In this document: piece after piece, positions 17,044 through 26,190 of the stretch
Layout: every line of letters starts with the position of its first letter
Position numbering within the stretch: the first letter of the stretch is position 1
Assembly (NCBI GenBank): GCA_012840385.1
Contig: DULK01000078.1
Coordinates: forward strand, 1-64,000
Direction: 5' to 3'
Origin: Syntrophomonadaceae bacterium
Lineage (GTDB): Bacteria; Bacillota; DSM-12270; Thermacetogeniales; Thermacetogeniaceae
DNA: 64,000 bases
Notes under the pieces: generated by a model
Database searches by the model: none
What the model was told of the DNA's origin: nothing
The model's input: the letters and a program-made list of their open reading frames with translations, nothing else
Made by a program: the position numbers and the translations under genes

Positions 17044-17298
17044 TCAGTCGCCTTCCGCGCTCTTCTTCGAGTCCCCCTCAAGCAGACCCAACTTCCTTTC
17101 GTACTTCTCCAGTGCCTGTTCAGAGCGTTTCAGGATGTCATAAACCGCCTGGCGGGTGATCTTCAATTCTTCGGCGATTTCACCAAGGGATAAATCTTCT
17201 TCATAATAGAGCCGCACGACTTCCTGCTGCTTCGGAGTTAACAGCTTCCCGTAAAAGTCATACAGAAGTACCATGCGGCCTGCTTTATGCAACAGCAC
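17044..17298 (-). CDS. ylxM: YlxM family helix-turn-helix protein (UPF0122)
   Basis: 84 residues. The sigma-70 region-4-like helix-turn-helix shows as LTPKQQEVVRLYYEEDLSLG and IAEELKITRQAVYDILKR. YlxM is usually encoded just upstream of ffh and has been linked to SRP function in streptococci. A TTGACA-17-TAAAAT promoter stands upstream, so ylxM-ffh can start independently of the mtn genes. Confidence 0.92.
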   Translation of the reverse strand: MLLHKAGRMVLLYDFYGKLLTPKQQEVVRLYYEEDLSLGEIAEELKITRQAVYDILKRSEQALEKYERKLGLLEGDSKKSAEGD

Positions 17299-17337
17299 TC
17301 TGCGCCACCCGATCTGTCAAGGACTAAACCTTAACAT

Positions 17338-17366
17338 ATTTTAAACCAGGCCCCGCTCGATGTCAA
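17338..17366 (-). promoter_or_regulatory. Sigma-A-type promoter for ylxM-ffh
   Basis: On the minus strand TTGACA (17366-17361) and TAAAAT (17343-17338) are 17 bases apart. The site lies between the end of the amidohydrolase gene and ylxM and is 40-70 bases before the ylxM start. Confidence 0.72.
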
Positions 17367-17379
17367 ATACAATCCGGAT

Positions 17380-18681
17380 CTAGTTGAACCCGGAAGTCAG
17401 TCTTCTGGCGCACCTCTCCACTTCGTCCAAGACTCTTTCTTCGTCAATGGTCAGGATTTTTCGGTTCTCCATGATGATCTCACCGTCAATAATAACGAGA
17501 TCCACATCCCCCGCTCCGGCGGCGTAGACGGCATGCGCCACCAGGTTATGCCTGGGGTGATAATGGGGCTGTTTCAAGTCCACCAGGATCAGGTCGGCCT
17601 TATAACCCGGTTTAAGAACTCCAATTTCATCCCCCAGGCCCAAGGCCCGCGCCCCATCACCTGTTGCCATCCTGAGCACCTCCAGTGCCGGCATCACCAG
17701 CGGGTCTTCATTAAAGACTTTGTGCAGCAATGCAGCCGTACGCATTTCCCCGAACATGTCCAGATTATTGTTGCTTGCAGCACCGTCCGTGCCGATTCCA
17801 ACAGTGATCCCTGCCCCCCTAAGCTTGACCACCGGAGCAACCCCGCTGGCGAGTTTCATATTGCTCTCGGGGTTGTGGGCGACGGCGACTCCCCTCCTTG
17901 CAAGAAGGGAAATGTCGTCACCGGTAAGGTGAACGCAATGAGCGGCCAGTACGGGAAATTCAAAAACACCCAACTCTTCCAAATATGTCACCGGGGTTTT
18001 AGAATACCGTTCATTGATAATTCTGATCTCATCCCGGGTTTCCGCAACATGGATGTGGATTCCCGTTTCGTACTCCTTCGCCAGGGACAGTACCTTTTTA
18101 ATATAGCCTGGAGGGCAGGTATACGGGGCATGCGGCCCCAGCCAGATCCGGATCCTGCCTTTGGCTCCCCCCTGCCACTTTTCAATGAGTTTGCGGCTCT
18201 CTTTAAGGCCGACTCTGGCGGTTCCTCCGACTCCTACCAGCCCACGGGACAGGCATGCCCTGATTCCGATCTTTTCAACAGCCTGGGCCACCTCGTCCAT
18301 AAAAAAATACATGTCGTTAAATGTGGTGGTGCCGGACCTGATCATCTCCATCATTGCCAGCAGGGATCCCCAGTATACATCTTCTCCCGTCAAACGGTTT
18401 TCTACGGGCCAGATCTTCTTTTCCAGCCAGTGCATCAGGGGGAGATCATCGGCATAGCTCCTGAGAAGGGTCATGGCGGCATGGGTATGGCAGTTGATCA
18501 GACCAGGGAGGCAGAGATAGTTACCTCCGTCGATAACCCTCTCCGGCTGCCAGCCAGGTGGAAGCGCTCCTTCACTTCCCACCTTCACCAAACGGCTTCC
18601 TTCAATAGCGACATCCCCCAGAATAATAGGGGATTCACTATCATCGCAGAAAATATGGCAATTCTTAATTAATATGTTCAC
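17380..18681 (-). CDS. mtaD: MtaD/DadD-type deaminase (MTA/SAH/5'-deoxyadenosine)
   Basis: 433-residue amidohydrolase. Metal and catalytic motifs: GLINCHTHAAMTLLRSYADD near residue 62, HIHVAETRDE near residue 214, AAHCVHL near 244, and IGTDGAASNNNLDMFGEM near 298. This is the subfamily that deaminates 5'-methylthioadenosine and S-adenosylhomocysteine, or 5'-deoxyadenosine in archaea. It is last in the set mtnP-mtnA-aldolase-mtaD, all for by-products of SAM. Whether it feeds inosine forms to the MtnP-type phosphorylase or serves SAH recycling cannot be told from sequence. Confidence 0.88.
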   Translation of the reverse strand: MNILIKNCHIFCDDSESPIILGDVAIEGSRLVKVGSEGALPPGWQPERVIDGGNYLCLPGLINCHTHAAMTLLRSYADDLPLMHWLEKKIWPVENRLTGEDVYWGSLLAMMEMIRSGTTTFNDMYFFMDEVAQAVEKIGIRACLSRGLVGVGGTARVGLKESRKLIEKWQGGAKGRIRIWLGPHAPYTCPPGYIKKVLSLAKEYETGIHIHVAETRDEIRIINERYSKTPVTYLEELGVFEFPVLAAHCVHLTGDDISLLARRGVAVAHNPESNMKLASGVAPVVKLRGAGITVGIGTDGAASNNNLDMFGEMRTAALLHKVFNEDPLVMPALEVLRMATGDGARALGLGDEIGVLKPGYKADLILVDLKQPHYHPRHNLVAHAVYAAGAGDVDLVIIDGEIIMENRKILTIDEERVLDEVERCARRLTSGFN

Positions 18682-18684
18682 CTG

Positions 18685-19350
18685 TTAACTTTCCCTCCCC
18701 GTTATCTGTCCGTAACTTTTCAGAAAACTGCAGCGCAGTGCCTTGACTTCCTCTTCACTAAAAGTATAGGGATTACCGGTCAACTTCGCCAGGAGGTAAA
18801 CCTGCGCGGCCTTTTCGACCACCTGGCATACCACCAGTGCTTCCTTGAGGTTGCGGCCAACTCCCACCATGCCGTGGTTGGCCAAAAGAACCGCCTGTCG
18901 GTCTCGGAGGGCGGAAACGGCAAAATCGGCAAGCTCCGGAGTTCCCGGCGGGGCGTATTCCGCTACCTGGACTGACCCCCCGATCAATTGTGCCACTTCA
19001 TCGAGAACGGGCGGGATTTCTTTCCTGTTAACGGCGAAAACGGAAGCAAAGGGGCTGTGTGTGTGAATAATGCCGTTAACGTCCTGTCGGCGCCGGTAGA
19101 TCGCCGTATGAAGCATGACCTCGGATGATGGACGGAGTCTTCCCTCCAGGCGTTGACCATTCTCATCCACCAGGACGAGATCCTCCGGCTGCAAATCAGG
19201 ATAAGGTACCCCGCTTGGGGTAATCATGATGCCTCCCGTATCCTGACTGCGAACGCTGACGTTGCCCGTTGTCCCTACAACGAGCCCTTCTTGAAGCAGT
19301 GCGTGGCCAATCTTGAGAATTTCTTCGGCATCGCTGGACGGAATCAACAC
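18685..19350 (-). CDS. Class II aldolase (fuculose-phosphate aldolase-like, candidate Ald2)
   Basis: 221 residues. The zinc site of class II aldolase/adducin proteins is complete: Glu in RPSSEVMLH, the pair in IIHTHSPFASVF, and a third His in LLANHGMVGVG. The N-terminal TTGNVSVR and ITPSGVPY motifs bind the phosphate. MtnB dehydratases share this fold, but the aldolase-type Glu is kept here. Placed 19 bases after mtnA, it is a good candidate to cleave 5-(methylthio)- or 5-deoxyribulose-1-phosphate to DHAP and an aldehyde, as known for Ald2 in the DHAP shunt. That substrate is inference. Confidence 0.82.
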   Translation of the reverse strand: MLIPSSDAEEILKIGHALLQEGLVVGTTGNVSVRSQDTGGIMITPSGVPYPDLQPEDLVLVDENGQRLEGRLRPSSEVMLHTAIYRRRQDVNGIIHTHSPFASVFAVNRKEIPPVLDEVAQLIGGSVQVAEYAPPGTPELADFAVSALRDRQAVLLANHGMVGVGRNLKEALVVCQVVEKAAQVYLLAKLTGNPYTFSEEEVKALRCSFLKSYGQITGRES

Positions 19351-19368
19351 CCTGCTGCCCTCCCGCCG

Positions 19369-20397
19369 TCAAGATATTTTTTCAACCAAGTTGTTGTAAG
19401 GAGGTTTCAAGATCCCCCGCTCGGTGATGAAGGCCGAAACAAATTCATGGGGGGTTACGTCAAAAGATGGGTTCAGGACAGGAGAATCAGCAAGGGTGAG
19501 CAGGGTTCCCCCGATGCTTCTGACCTCTTCGGGGGCCCGCATTTCTACCGGAATCTCTTCCCCTGTTGCCAGGTTTTTATCAAAAGTGCTGGTGGGAGCT
19601 GCTACGTAAAACGGACGCTTGTGGTATGCGGCAAGCACCGCTAAACTGTAGGTGCCGATCTTATTTGCAAAATCACCATTGGCAACGATCCGGTCGGCAC
19701 CCACAATCACCAGGTCGATCTGCCGCCTGCCGAAAAGGTATCCGGCCATATTATCGGTAATGAGGGTGTAGGGAACACCCGCCTGGTGCAATTCCCATGC
19801 CGTGAGCCGCGCTCCCTGGAGGACAGGCCTTGTTTCTGAAACGTAAACATGGACGTTTTTCCCCTGGCGATTTGCCATCAGGATGATCCCCAGAGCAGTG
19901 CCCCAGCCTGCGGTGGCCAACGCCCCTGTGTTGCAATAGGTTAAGATTCGAGCTCCATCCGGGATGAGCCCGGCGCCAAAGGAGCTGATTCTTTCATCAC
20001 GGTGGCGTTCTTCGTCAAAGATCTGCTGCGCCTCCGCCAGAAGGGTTTCCCGGATCTGATTTAGCGGCAAACCCTTTATCTTTTGATATTTCATCCCCAT
20101 CCTCTCGAGGGCCCATCCCAGGTTGACCGCGGTGGGACGTGTGGCCCTCAACTCTGCCGCCGCCCTGGAGAGGTAATCGTCCATGCTTTGTCCTTCCTTA
20201 TCTGAAAAATTAAAAGCGGCCAGTGCATATCCGAATGCTGCAGCAATTCCGATGGCCGGAGCACCGCGAACCCGTAATTTCCGGATAGCTTCAGCCACTT
20301 CCCTGTAATGTCTGCACAGAATATAACTGACCTGGTGGGGAAGTTTGGTCTGGTCCAGGATCATCAGGCCTTCATTTTTCCAGACAAGGACTTCCAT
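19369..20397 (-). CDS. mtnA: Methylthioribose-1-phosphate isomerase
   Basis: 342 residues. It converts methylthioribose-1-phosphate (or 5-deoxyribose-1-phosphate) to the ribulose form. It is eIF2B-like, with the MtnA motifs VRGAPAIGIAAAFGYALA, the catalytic Cys in TYCNTGALATAGWGTALG, and the catalytic Asp in IVGADRIVANGDFANKIG. I use ATG 20397, ten bases after AAGGAG and seven after the mtnP stop. A longer frame to 20496 overlaps mtnP and lacks family sequence. Confidence 0.93.
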   Translation of the reverse strand: MEVLVWKNEGLMILDQTKLPHQVSYILCRHYREVAEAIRKLRVRGAPAIGIAAAFGYALAAFNFSDKEGQSMDDYLSRAAAELRATRPTAVNLGWALERMGMKYQKIKGLPLNQIRETLLAEAQQIFDEERHRDERISSFGAGLIPDGARILTYCNTGALATAGWGTALGIILMANRQGKNVHVYVSETRPVLQGARLTAWELHQAGVPYTLITDNMAGYLFGRRQIDLVIVGADRIVANGDFANKIGTYSLAVLAAYHKRPFYVAAPTSTFDKNLATGEEIPVEMRAPEEVRSIGGTLLTLADSPVLNPSFDVTPHEFVSAFITERGILKPPYNNLVEKIS

Positions 20398-20404
20398 ACT
20401 GCTC

Positions 20405-21214
20405 TTACTCCTTTTTATCAGTTTTGCGTCCAAGGCTTCCCAGTTCATCTGCGGCTGAAGCACAGGAACAGTTGCGCTCTTCGCGCAGCTGTTCAACCGC
20501 GCTGAATATCAAACGCCGCAGGACCTCCTGGGCCCTCTCCATCGCCTCAAGGACTTCGCGGTGCGAGAGAGGATGAGGGGAGATCCCCGCGCCGTAATTT
20601 GTTATGAGAGCGAGGGCTGCATAACAAAGGCCTGCTTCCCGGGCCAGTACCACTTCCGGCACGGAGGTCATCCCCACAACATCTCCCCCGAGCTTGCGCA
20701 GCATCCTCACCTCGGCAGGGGTCTCGTAGCGGGGGCCCTCCGTACACGCATAGGTTCCGCACCGGTGTACCGGGATCCGGCTGCGTGACGCTATTTGGAA
20801 AATTTCCGAGCGAAGTTCAGGACAATAGGGATGGGTCATATCTACGTGCAAGACGCCGGCCTCCCCTCCCTCAAAAAATGTCTGCGGCCTGCTTTTCGTA
20901 AAATCGATAAACTGATCCACCAGCACAATATCCCCGGGACGCATATCTTCATTCAGAGAGCCGACCGCGGCGGTGGCAATAACCTTGGTTACACCGGAAG
21001 AGTGGAGCGCCCAGATATTGGCCCTGTAATTGACCAGATGGGGTGGCACCGTATGTTTTACCCCGTGCCGGGCGAGAAACACCACCTGCCGGTCCTTATA
21101 CCAGCCGGTCTTTAAATTCACATCACCATATGGGGTGCGAAGGACCTCATCCTTTTCATTGTCTAAAAGACCGGGTTGATAAAACCCAGTCCCACCGATG
21201 ATCCCAATCTTCAT
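20405..21214 (-). CDS. mtnP: 5'-methylthioadenosine/methylthioinosine phosphorylase
   Basis: About 269 residues, PNP/UDP phosphorylase superfamily of the MTAP branch. It starts [15 protein letters not shown], with the phosphate-site [27 protein letters not shown] near residue 175, and [20 protein letters not shown]. It splits 5'-methylthioadenosine, or related 5'-deoxynucleosides, by phosphate to give the base and sugar-1-phosphate for MtnA. ATG 21214 overlaps the ftsY stop (ATGA), so it is coupled to ftsY. Base preference (adenine or hypoxanthine) is not certain. Confidence 0.93.
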   Translation of the reverse strand: MKIGIIGGTGFYQPGLLDNEKDEVLRTPYGDVNLKTGWYKDRQVVFLARHGVKHTVPPHLVNYRANIWALHSSGVTKVIATAAVGSLNEDMRPGDIVLVDQFIDFTKSRPQTFFEGGEAGVLHVDMTHPYCPELRSEIFQIASRSRIPVHRCGTYACTEGPRYETPAEVRMLRKLGGDVVGMTSVPEVVLAREAGLCYAALALITNYGAGISPHPLSHREVLEAMERAQEVLRRLIFSAVEQLREERNCSCASAADELGSLGRKTDKKE

Positions 21215-22137
21215 TCCCATCTATCCTCCCCGAATAAGGCCGCAACGAACTCGCTTCCATTGAAATCTTTCAAATCTTCGCTTTTCTCCCCAATTCCTAC
21301 CAGCTTGACAGGTATCCCGAGTTCCTCCTTGATGGCCAGGACAATTCCGCCTTTCGCCGTTCCGTCCAGTTTGGTCAGAGCGATCCCCGTGACATCTGTG
21401 GCATCTTTGAACAGCTCCGCCTGACGGAGGGCATTCTGTCCCGTAGTGGCATCGACCACCAGGAGCACCTCATGGGGGGCGCCGGGCAGTTCCCGTCCCA
21501 CCACCCTTTTGATCTTGCGCAACTCCTCCATAAGATTTACCTTCGTATGAAGCCGCCCTGCCGTATCGATGATCACCACATCGGTACCCCTGCGGCGCGC
21601 CGCCTGAAGGGCGTCAAAAACTATTGCTGCAGGATCGGAACCCGGCTGGTGTTTCACTATATCCGACCCCGTGCGTGCGCTCCAGATCTCCAGTTGCTCG
21701 ATGGCACCTGCCCTAAAGGTGTCGGCAGCAGCCAGCAGGACTTTTTTCCCCTCCTGGCGAAAGCGGTGTGCCAGTTTCCCGATGGTCGTGGTTTTTCCGA
21801 CGCCGTTGACGCCGACCACCAGGATCACGGTGGGTGGGGTATCGCTCCACCTGACAGGCACCGGATCCCCCAGAAGTTCCACCATCTTTTCCCGCAACAG
21901 GGTCTTTACTTCACCGGGTTCGCTTATTTTTTTCTGCCTGACCGATTTGCGGATCTCCTCCAGAAGGCGCTGGGTTGCGGCTATCCCTACATCTGCCTGG
22001 ATTAAAACTTCTTCAAGTTCCTCAAAGAGCTCCTCGTCAATCTTGCTGTGAACGGCAACCAGTTGAGATACTTTTTCAATAAAACCCTGCCTCGTTTTCA
22101 CAAGGCTTTCTTTTAACTTAGAAAAAAAGGAAACCAT
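21211..22137 (-). CDS. ftsY: Signal recognition particle receptor FtsY
   Basis: 308 residues, short form without a long acidic A domain. The NG GTPase has G1 [15 protein letters not shown] (109-123), DTFRAGA, DTAGRLH and [10 protein letters not shown]. It docks Ffh-ribosome complexes at the membrane translocon. It follows smc as in other Firmicutes, but instead of ylxM-ffh the mtn genes come next and overlap its stop codon. Confidence 0.97.
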   Translation of the reverse strand: MVSFFSKLKESLVKTRQGFIEKVSQLVAVHSKIDEELFEELEEVLIQADVGIAATQRLLEEIRKSVRQKKISEPGEVKTLLREKMVELLGDPVPVRWSDTPPTVILVVGVNGVGKTTTIGKLAHRFRQEGKKVLLAAADTFRAGAIEQLEIWSARTGSDIVKHQPGSDPAAIVFDALQAARRRGTDVVIIDTAGRLHTKVNLMEELRKIKRVVGRELPGAPHEVLLVVDATTGQNALRQAELFKDATDVTGIALTKLDGTAKGGIVLAIKEELGIPVKLVGIGEKSEDLKDFNGSEFVAALFGEDRWE

Positions 22138-22204
22138 GAAAGTCCCTCTTTTTTATAGATTTATATGTATTTTATCATAAAGCGGAGAAATTACTCAAAA
22201 AGGG

Positions 22205-25200
22205 TTAGGAGGCGGTATTTCTCGCTTCATCTAAGAATTCCCAATCGCTCAGCCTGACCGAAACAACCTTAGATACCCCGGGTTCTTCCATGGTTACTCC
22301 ATAGAGGGTGTCGGCAACCTGCATTGTTTGGTAGCGGTGTGAAATCAGGATCAGTTGGTGATCCTCTCCCATCCTCTTAAGAAAATCGGCAAAGCGGCAG
22401 AGGTTCGCTTCATCAAGGAAGGCCTCGATTTCGTCAAGCAGATAAAAGGGGCTCGAGTGGGTTTTTAGCAAGGCGAAGAGAAAAGAAATTCCCGCCAGCG
22501 CCCTTTCTCCACCCGATAAAAGCGTAAGGTGGCGGGGTTTTTTACCCCGAGGTTTTACCGTTATGTCCAGCCCGGTCGTCAACAGGTTCTTTTCATCCGT
22601 TAAAAGGAGATCGGCCTTTCCCCCTTCGCATAAAGACGAATAAATTTCCTCGAAATTTTTTCTGACTTCCAGGTAGGTTTTATGAAAGCGGCTGGCCACA
22701 ACACCGTCCATCTCTTTGATCATGTTATCAAGCCTTTTCCTGCCCTCTTCAAGATCCGTTTTTTGCTGCATTAGAAAGCCGTATCTTTCCTCCAGTTCTT
22801 GTAATTCTGCTGGAGCCGTGAGATTTACTTCTCCAATGGCTTCCAGTTTTTCTTTGTATTCGGCGATACGGTTTTTTATTTCGGCTTCTTCCTGGCGGCT
22901 TAGCTCTCCGACCAGTGCATCGGGACTCAAGGCAAAACCCAATTCCTCTGCCCTTGCTTCAATTTGTTCCATCTGTTCTCCGAGGTGCTCCAGCTGGCCT
23001 TCAATGTTGCGCACCTCGTGCTGACGGCGCCAGGTTATCTGTTTTAACTTAAAGTAGCGCTTTTCCTTGGCATGATAAAAAGCCTCTTTAGAGGCTACCT
23101 GCCGCCGTTTCCTTTCGAGTTCGTGCTCATAAAAAGATTCCCGGCCGGTAAGTTCGGTTAATCTTCTTTTCTGGATTTCATCCTGTGCCTGAAGACCGGC
23201 GATCTCTGAGCAGATCTTTTCCAGTTCCTCCGCTGCGCTGCTCTGGTTCTCCTGGCGTTGCTTTATTGTATTTCGCAGGTCCTGCCTCTTCTGTTCCAGG
23301 TGCTCCAGTTGCTGATCTAACTTGACGAGCCCAATCTTGAGATCCGCCAGATGCTTTTGAATTTCCTGTAGCCTGGACTCACACCGGTTTCGCTCTTCTT
23401 CAAGCTCTGTCTTTTTCGATAAGAGGCTTTGTTCAATCTGCAGGACACCGGCAAGCTCCTCCTGCAGGCCGGAGAGTTGTTTATCTAAATCTTCCGAATG
23501 ATAACCATCCTCTTTTCCCTTGAGCAGAAAACCTTCGATGAAATCGCTAAACTGATTCAATTCCTGCTTCAACGCAGCGATTTCCTGCCGGAGCATGTTT
23601 TTCTTCAATTCCCCCTGATGACAGCAGGCATCAAGTTCCCTGAGGCTACCTTCAACTGTACCTGTTTCAGTTATCAATTGCTCTTCCCGTTTTCTCAGTT
23701 CAGAAAGGCACTTCTCCTGGTCTGAAATACCTGAAAGCAATACGGCCATCTCTTTTTTCCGTTGATGCGGGTAGCTAGCCGGCGCCGCCTTTCCTCCTGT
23801 AATCAGCCCGCCGGGCTGGATCATATCCCCGTCCAGGGTAACCACACGAACCTTGTAGTGATTGCTTTCTGCGAAAATCCTGGCAGATTTCAGGTCTTCG
23901 GAAAAAAAAGTACGTCCAAGCAAAAATTCCGCTATGTTTCTGTACCTGGAATCACAGTTTACAAGCTCCGAGGCGCGCCCTATAATTCCCGCTCCTTGAA
24001 GGACAGAGGAGGGTGATTGGTGCTTAGCCCAGCAATCGACTGCTGTGAGAGGGAGAAAACTCGCCCTCCCCAGCCCCCGTTCCTTTAAATAAGCAATGGC
24101 GCTCTGCGCAGCATCTGGAGATGTGCATACCAGGTAATGGCTTGCCCGGCCTAAAGCCGTTTGTAGAGCTGTTTCGTATTCAGGGTCAATGGATAAGAGA
24201 TCTTCGACCAAACCTATTATTCCCTTACAGGAAGAGTGTCCGTTTGCCATCGCCCGCAGTATTGCTTTGACCCCTTTTTGATAACCGTCTTTATTCTTCT
24301 CGGCTTCCTTCAGAATATTGATGCGTGTCCGGTCCCTCTCGATCTGTTGCAGAGCCTGCCGGATAGACTCCGCTATTTCATCTCTTTCTCTTTGCAATTC
24401 CTTAAGACGCGAGCGCAACTGCTCCCTTTCTCTTAATAATTCCTGTAAGGCAATAACCTGCTTCTCTAAAAGCCTTTCTTTTTCATTAATTTGCTCGGCA
24501 AGTTGAGCAATCCGTCTGTTTCCGTCTTCGGCTCTTTTTTTTAGGTTTTCCAACTGGCGGGCTATAATATCCTTTTTGTTTTCCACCTCGTGGATTTTGC
24601 TAAGTAAAGCTGTTTTCTTATGAAGCGTGTCAAATATTTCGGCATTATTTACCTCAATAGCCTGGTCAAGCGCGCTCTTTCTGCTTTCCCACTCTTCCCT
24701 TTGCTTTTCTACAATGCCATGATCCTTTTCAATGCAGCCCTTTGACTGCAAACAGCTCTTGTATGCATCTTCTACTAACCGCAATTCCTCCGCGACCCGT
24801 CCGTCCCTCTCAGAAAAGCTGTTGAGACGGGCCTCAAGCTCTTTTTTACGGAACAGGAGGGAAGCAAGCTTCTCCTCGAAACGCACCTTTAAAATACTGA
24901 TCTCCTGTTTTTCTTTCTTGATCTGCAACAATTCCCGTTCGAGCTCGCCGATCCTTTTTTTCCTTGTCTGAATCCCTATTGCTAACTCATTCAGTTCATC
25001 TTCCATACTGGCGATTTGCTGCTGCTCCTGCTTTATGGCGAATAATAATTTTTGTTGCGCGGCAGTCGACAGACTCTTTTTTTTCCTGATTTTGCAAAGC
25101 TGGCCCTCCAGCAGTCGCCGTTCCAGGTCCCTTAAATTATTCTTATAAAGGTTATATTGCTTCGCCATGCGAGCCTGTTCAGCCAGAGGTGCGCGCTGAC

Positions 25201-25798
25201 GTTCAAGCTCATTTAATATATCCTGAATGCGAACAAGCGCCTGTTCTGTTTCACCAAGTTTTACAAGGGCGTCAGACTTGCGCTGCCTGTACCTGCCCAC
25301 CCCTGCTGCTTCTTCTAAATAAACCCGCCTTTCCTCCGGCTTTACCGACAAAAATTCATCGAGTTTTCCCTGGGCGACAATAGAAAAAGCCGCACGCCCA
25401 ATACCACAGGAGGCCAGCAACTCCTGAATATCGCGCAGGCGGCACGGTGTTTTATTGATCAAATATTCGCTCTCCCCGGACCTGTAAACACGACGCGTAA
25501 TACTGACTTCCTCAAAGGCAAGAGGTATGCGTTTTGCACTGTTGTCAAAGACAAGAGATACTTCTGCCATGCCAAGCGGACGGCGCCTAGAAGTGCCAGA
25601 GAAAATAACGTCGTCCATTTTGTAACCCCGCAAGGCTCTTGGGCTTTGCTCCCCTAACACCCATTGTACAGCCTCGGTCAGGTTACTTTTTCCACATCCA
25701 TTTGGACCAACAATAACCGTGATGCCGGGCCCGAATTCGATCTCAATCTCTTCGGCAAATGATTTAAACCCCTGTATTTCTAAGCGCTTTAGATGCAT
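22205..25798 (-). CDS. smc: Chromosome segregation ATPase SMC
   Basis: 1197 residues, full length. Walker A GPNGCGKSNL is at 31-40. Two long coiled coils flank a hinge near residues 520-660 (GIIGLVEDLL, RASHYLVC, GDMIQPGGLITGGK). The C-terminal head has the signature LLSGGERALAGISFLFALL and Walker B FYLLDEIEAFLDEANL. SMC with ScpA/ScpB forms the bacterial condensin; scpAB are not in the window. It lies between spoVS and ftsY. Confidence 0.97.
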   Translation of the reverse strand: MHLKRLEIQGFKSFAEEIEIEFGPGITVIVGPNGCGKSNLTEAVQWVLGEQSPRALRGYKMDDVIFSGTSRRRPLGMAEVSLVFDNSAKRIPLAFEEVSITRRVYRSGESEYLINKTPCRLRDIQELLASCGIGRAAFSIVAQGKLDEFLSVKPEERRVYLEEAAGVGRYRQRKSDALVKLGETEQALVRIQDILNELERQRAPLAEQARMAKQYNLYKNNLRDLERRLLEGQLCKIRKKKSLSTAAQQKLLFAIKQEQQQIASMEDELNELAIGIQTRKKRIGELERELLQIKKEKQEISILKVRFEEKLASLLFRKKELEARLNSFSERDGRVAEELRLVEDAYKSCLQSKGCIEKDHGIVEKQREEWESRKSALDQAIEVNNAEIFDTLHKKTALLSKIHEVENKKDIIARQLENLKKRAEDGNRRIAQLAEQINEKERLLEKQVIALQELLREREQLRSRLKELQRERDEIAESIRQALQQIERDRTRINILKEAEKNKDGYQKGVKAILRAMANGHSSCKGIIGLVEDLLSIDPEYETALQTALGRASHYLVCTSPDAAQSAIAYLKERGLGRASFLPLTAVDCWAKHQSPSSVLQGAGIIGRASELVNCDSRYRNIAEFLLGRTFFSEDLKSARIFAESNHYKVRVVTLDGDMIQPGGLITGGKAAPASYPHQRKKEMAVLLSGISDQEKCLSELRKREEQLITETGTVEGSLRELDACCHQGELKKNMLRQEIAALKQELNQFSDFIEGFLLKGKEDGYHSEDLDKQLSGLQEELAGVLQIEQSLLSKKTELEEERNRCESRLQEIQKHLADLKIGLVKLDQQLEHLEQKRQDLRNTIKQRQENQSSAAEELEKICSEIAGLQAQDEIQKRRLTELTGRESFYEHELERKRRQVASKEAFYHAKEKRYFKLKQITWRRQHEVRNIEGQLEHLGEQMEQIEARAEELGFALSPDALVGELSRQEEAEIKNRIAEYKEKLEAIGEVNLTAPAELQELEERYGFLMQQKTDLEEGRKRLDNMIKEMDGVVASRFHKTYLEVRKNFEEIYSSLCEGGKADLLLTDEKNLLTTGLDITVKPRGKKPRHLTLLSGGERALAGISFLFALLKTHSSPFYLLDEIEAFLDEANLCRFADFLKRMGEDHQLILISHRYQTMQVADTLYGVTMEEPGVSKVVSVRLSDWEFLDEARNTAS

Positions 25799-25821
25799 TT
25801 ATTTCCCCGAATGCTTGTTTT

Positions 25822-26082
25822 TTATCTGGGCTCAACAATAAATTTAATCGCGGTTCTTTCTTCTCCGTCGATTGAAATTTCGACGAAAGCCGGTACCGCA
25901 ACCAGATCGATCCCATTCGGGGCAATAAACCCCCTCGTAATCGCTATCGCTTTAACGGCTTGATTCACTGCACCGGCACCGACAGCTTGAATTTCCGCTG
26001 TCCCTTTTTCTCTCAAAACAGCAGTAAGTGCACCAGCAACGGACTTTGGATTTGATTGGGCAGATACCTTGAGCACTTCCAC
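25822..26082 (-). CDS. spoVS: Stage V sporulation protein S
   Basis: 86 residues, the family length. It begins VEVLKVSAQSNPKSVAGALT and is highly conserved throughout (RGFIAPNGIDLVAVPAFVEI). SpoVS is a small Alba-like protein that affects septation and spore coat stages. I take GTG 26082 with GGGGG seven bases upstream. A sigma-H-like promoter lies 55-83 bases upstream, agreeing with the sigma-H control of spoVS known in Bacillus. Its place between rnc and smc is unusual compared with Bacillus. Confidence 0.95.
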   Translation of the reverse strand: MEVLKVSAQSNPKSVAGALTAVLREKGTAEIQAVGAGAVNQAVKAIAITRGFIAPNGIDLVAVPAFVEISIDGEERTAIKFIVEPR

Positions 26083-26136
26083 AATATTTCCCCCTTCAAA
26101 TCTACGATAAGAAGAATTTGACATTTGCGTAAATAT

Positions 26137-26165
26137 ATATTCGTTTGAAAAGGGAAAATTCCTGC
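26137..26165 (-). promoter_or_regulatory. Sigma-H-like promoter of spoVS
   Basis: On the minus strand GCAGGAATT (26165-26157) fits the -35 consensus RnAGGAWWW. AACGAAT (26145-26139) fits the -10 consensus RnnGAAT. The spacing is 11 bases, within the 11-12 seen in Bacillus. It stands in the gap between rnc and spoVS. Confidence 0.6.
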
Positions 26166-26190
26166 CTGATTGGTAACCGTTTCTATATTT

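Noticed and set aside
17533-18672. 379-codon plus-strand open frame opposite mtaD
   Set aside because: It is the shadow of the amidohydrolase gene, which has all catalytic motifs; the plus-strand product has an odd His/Pro/Gly-rich composition.
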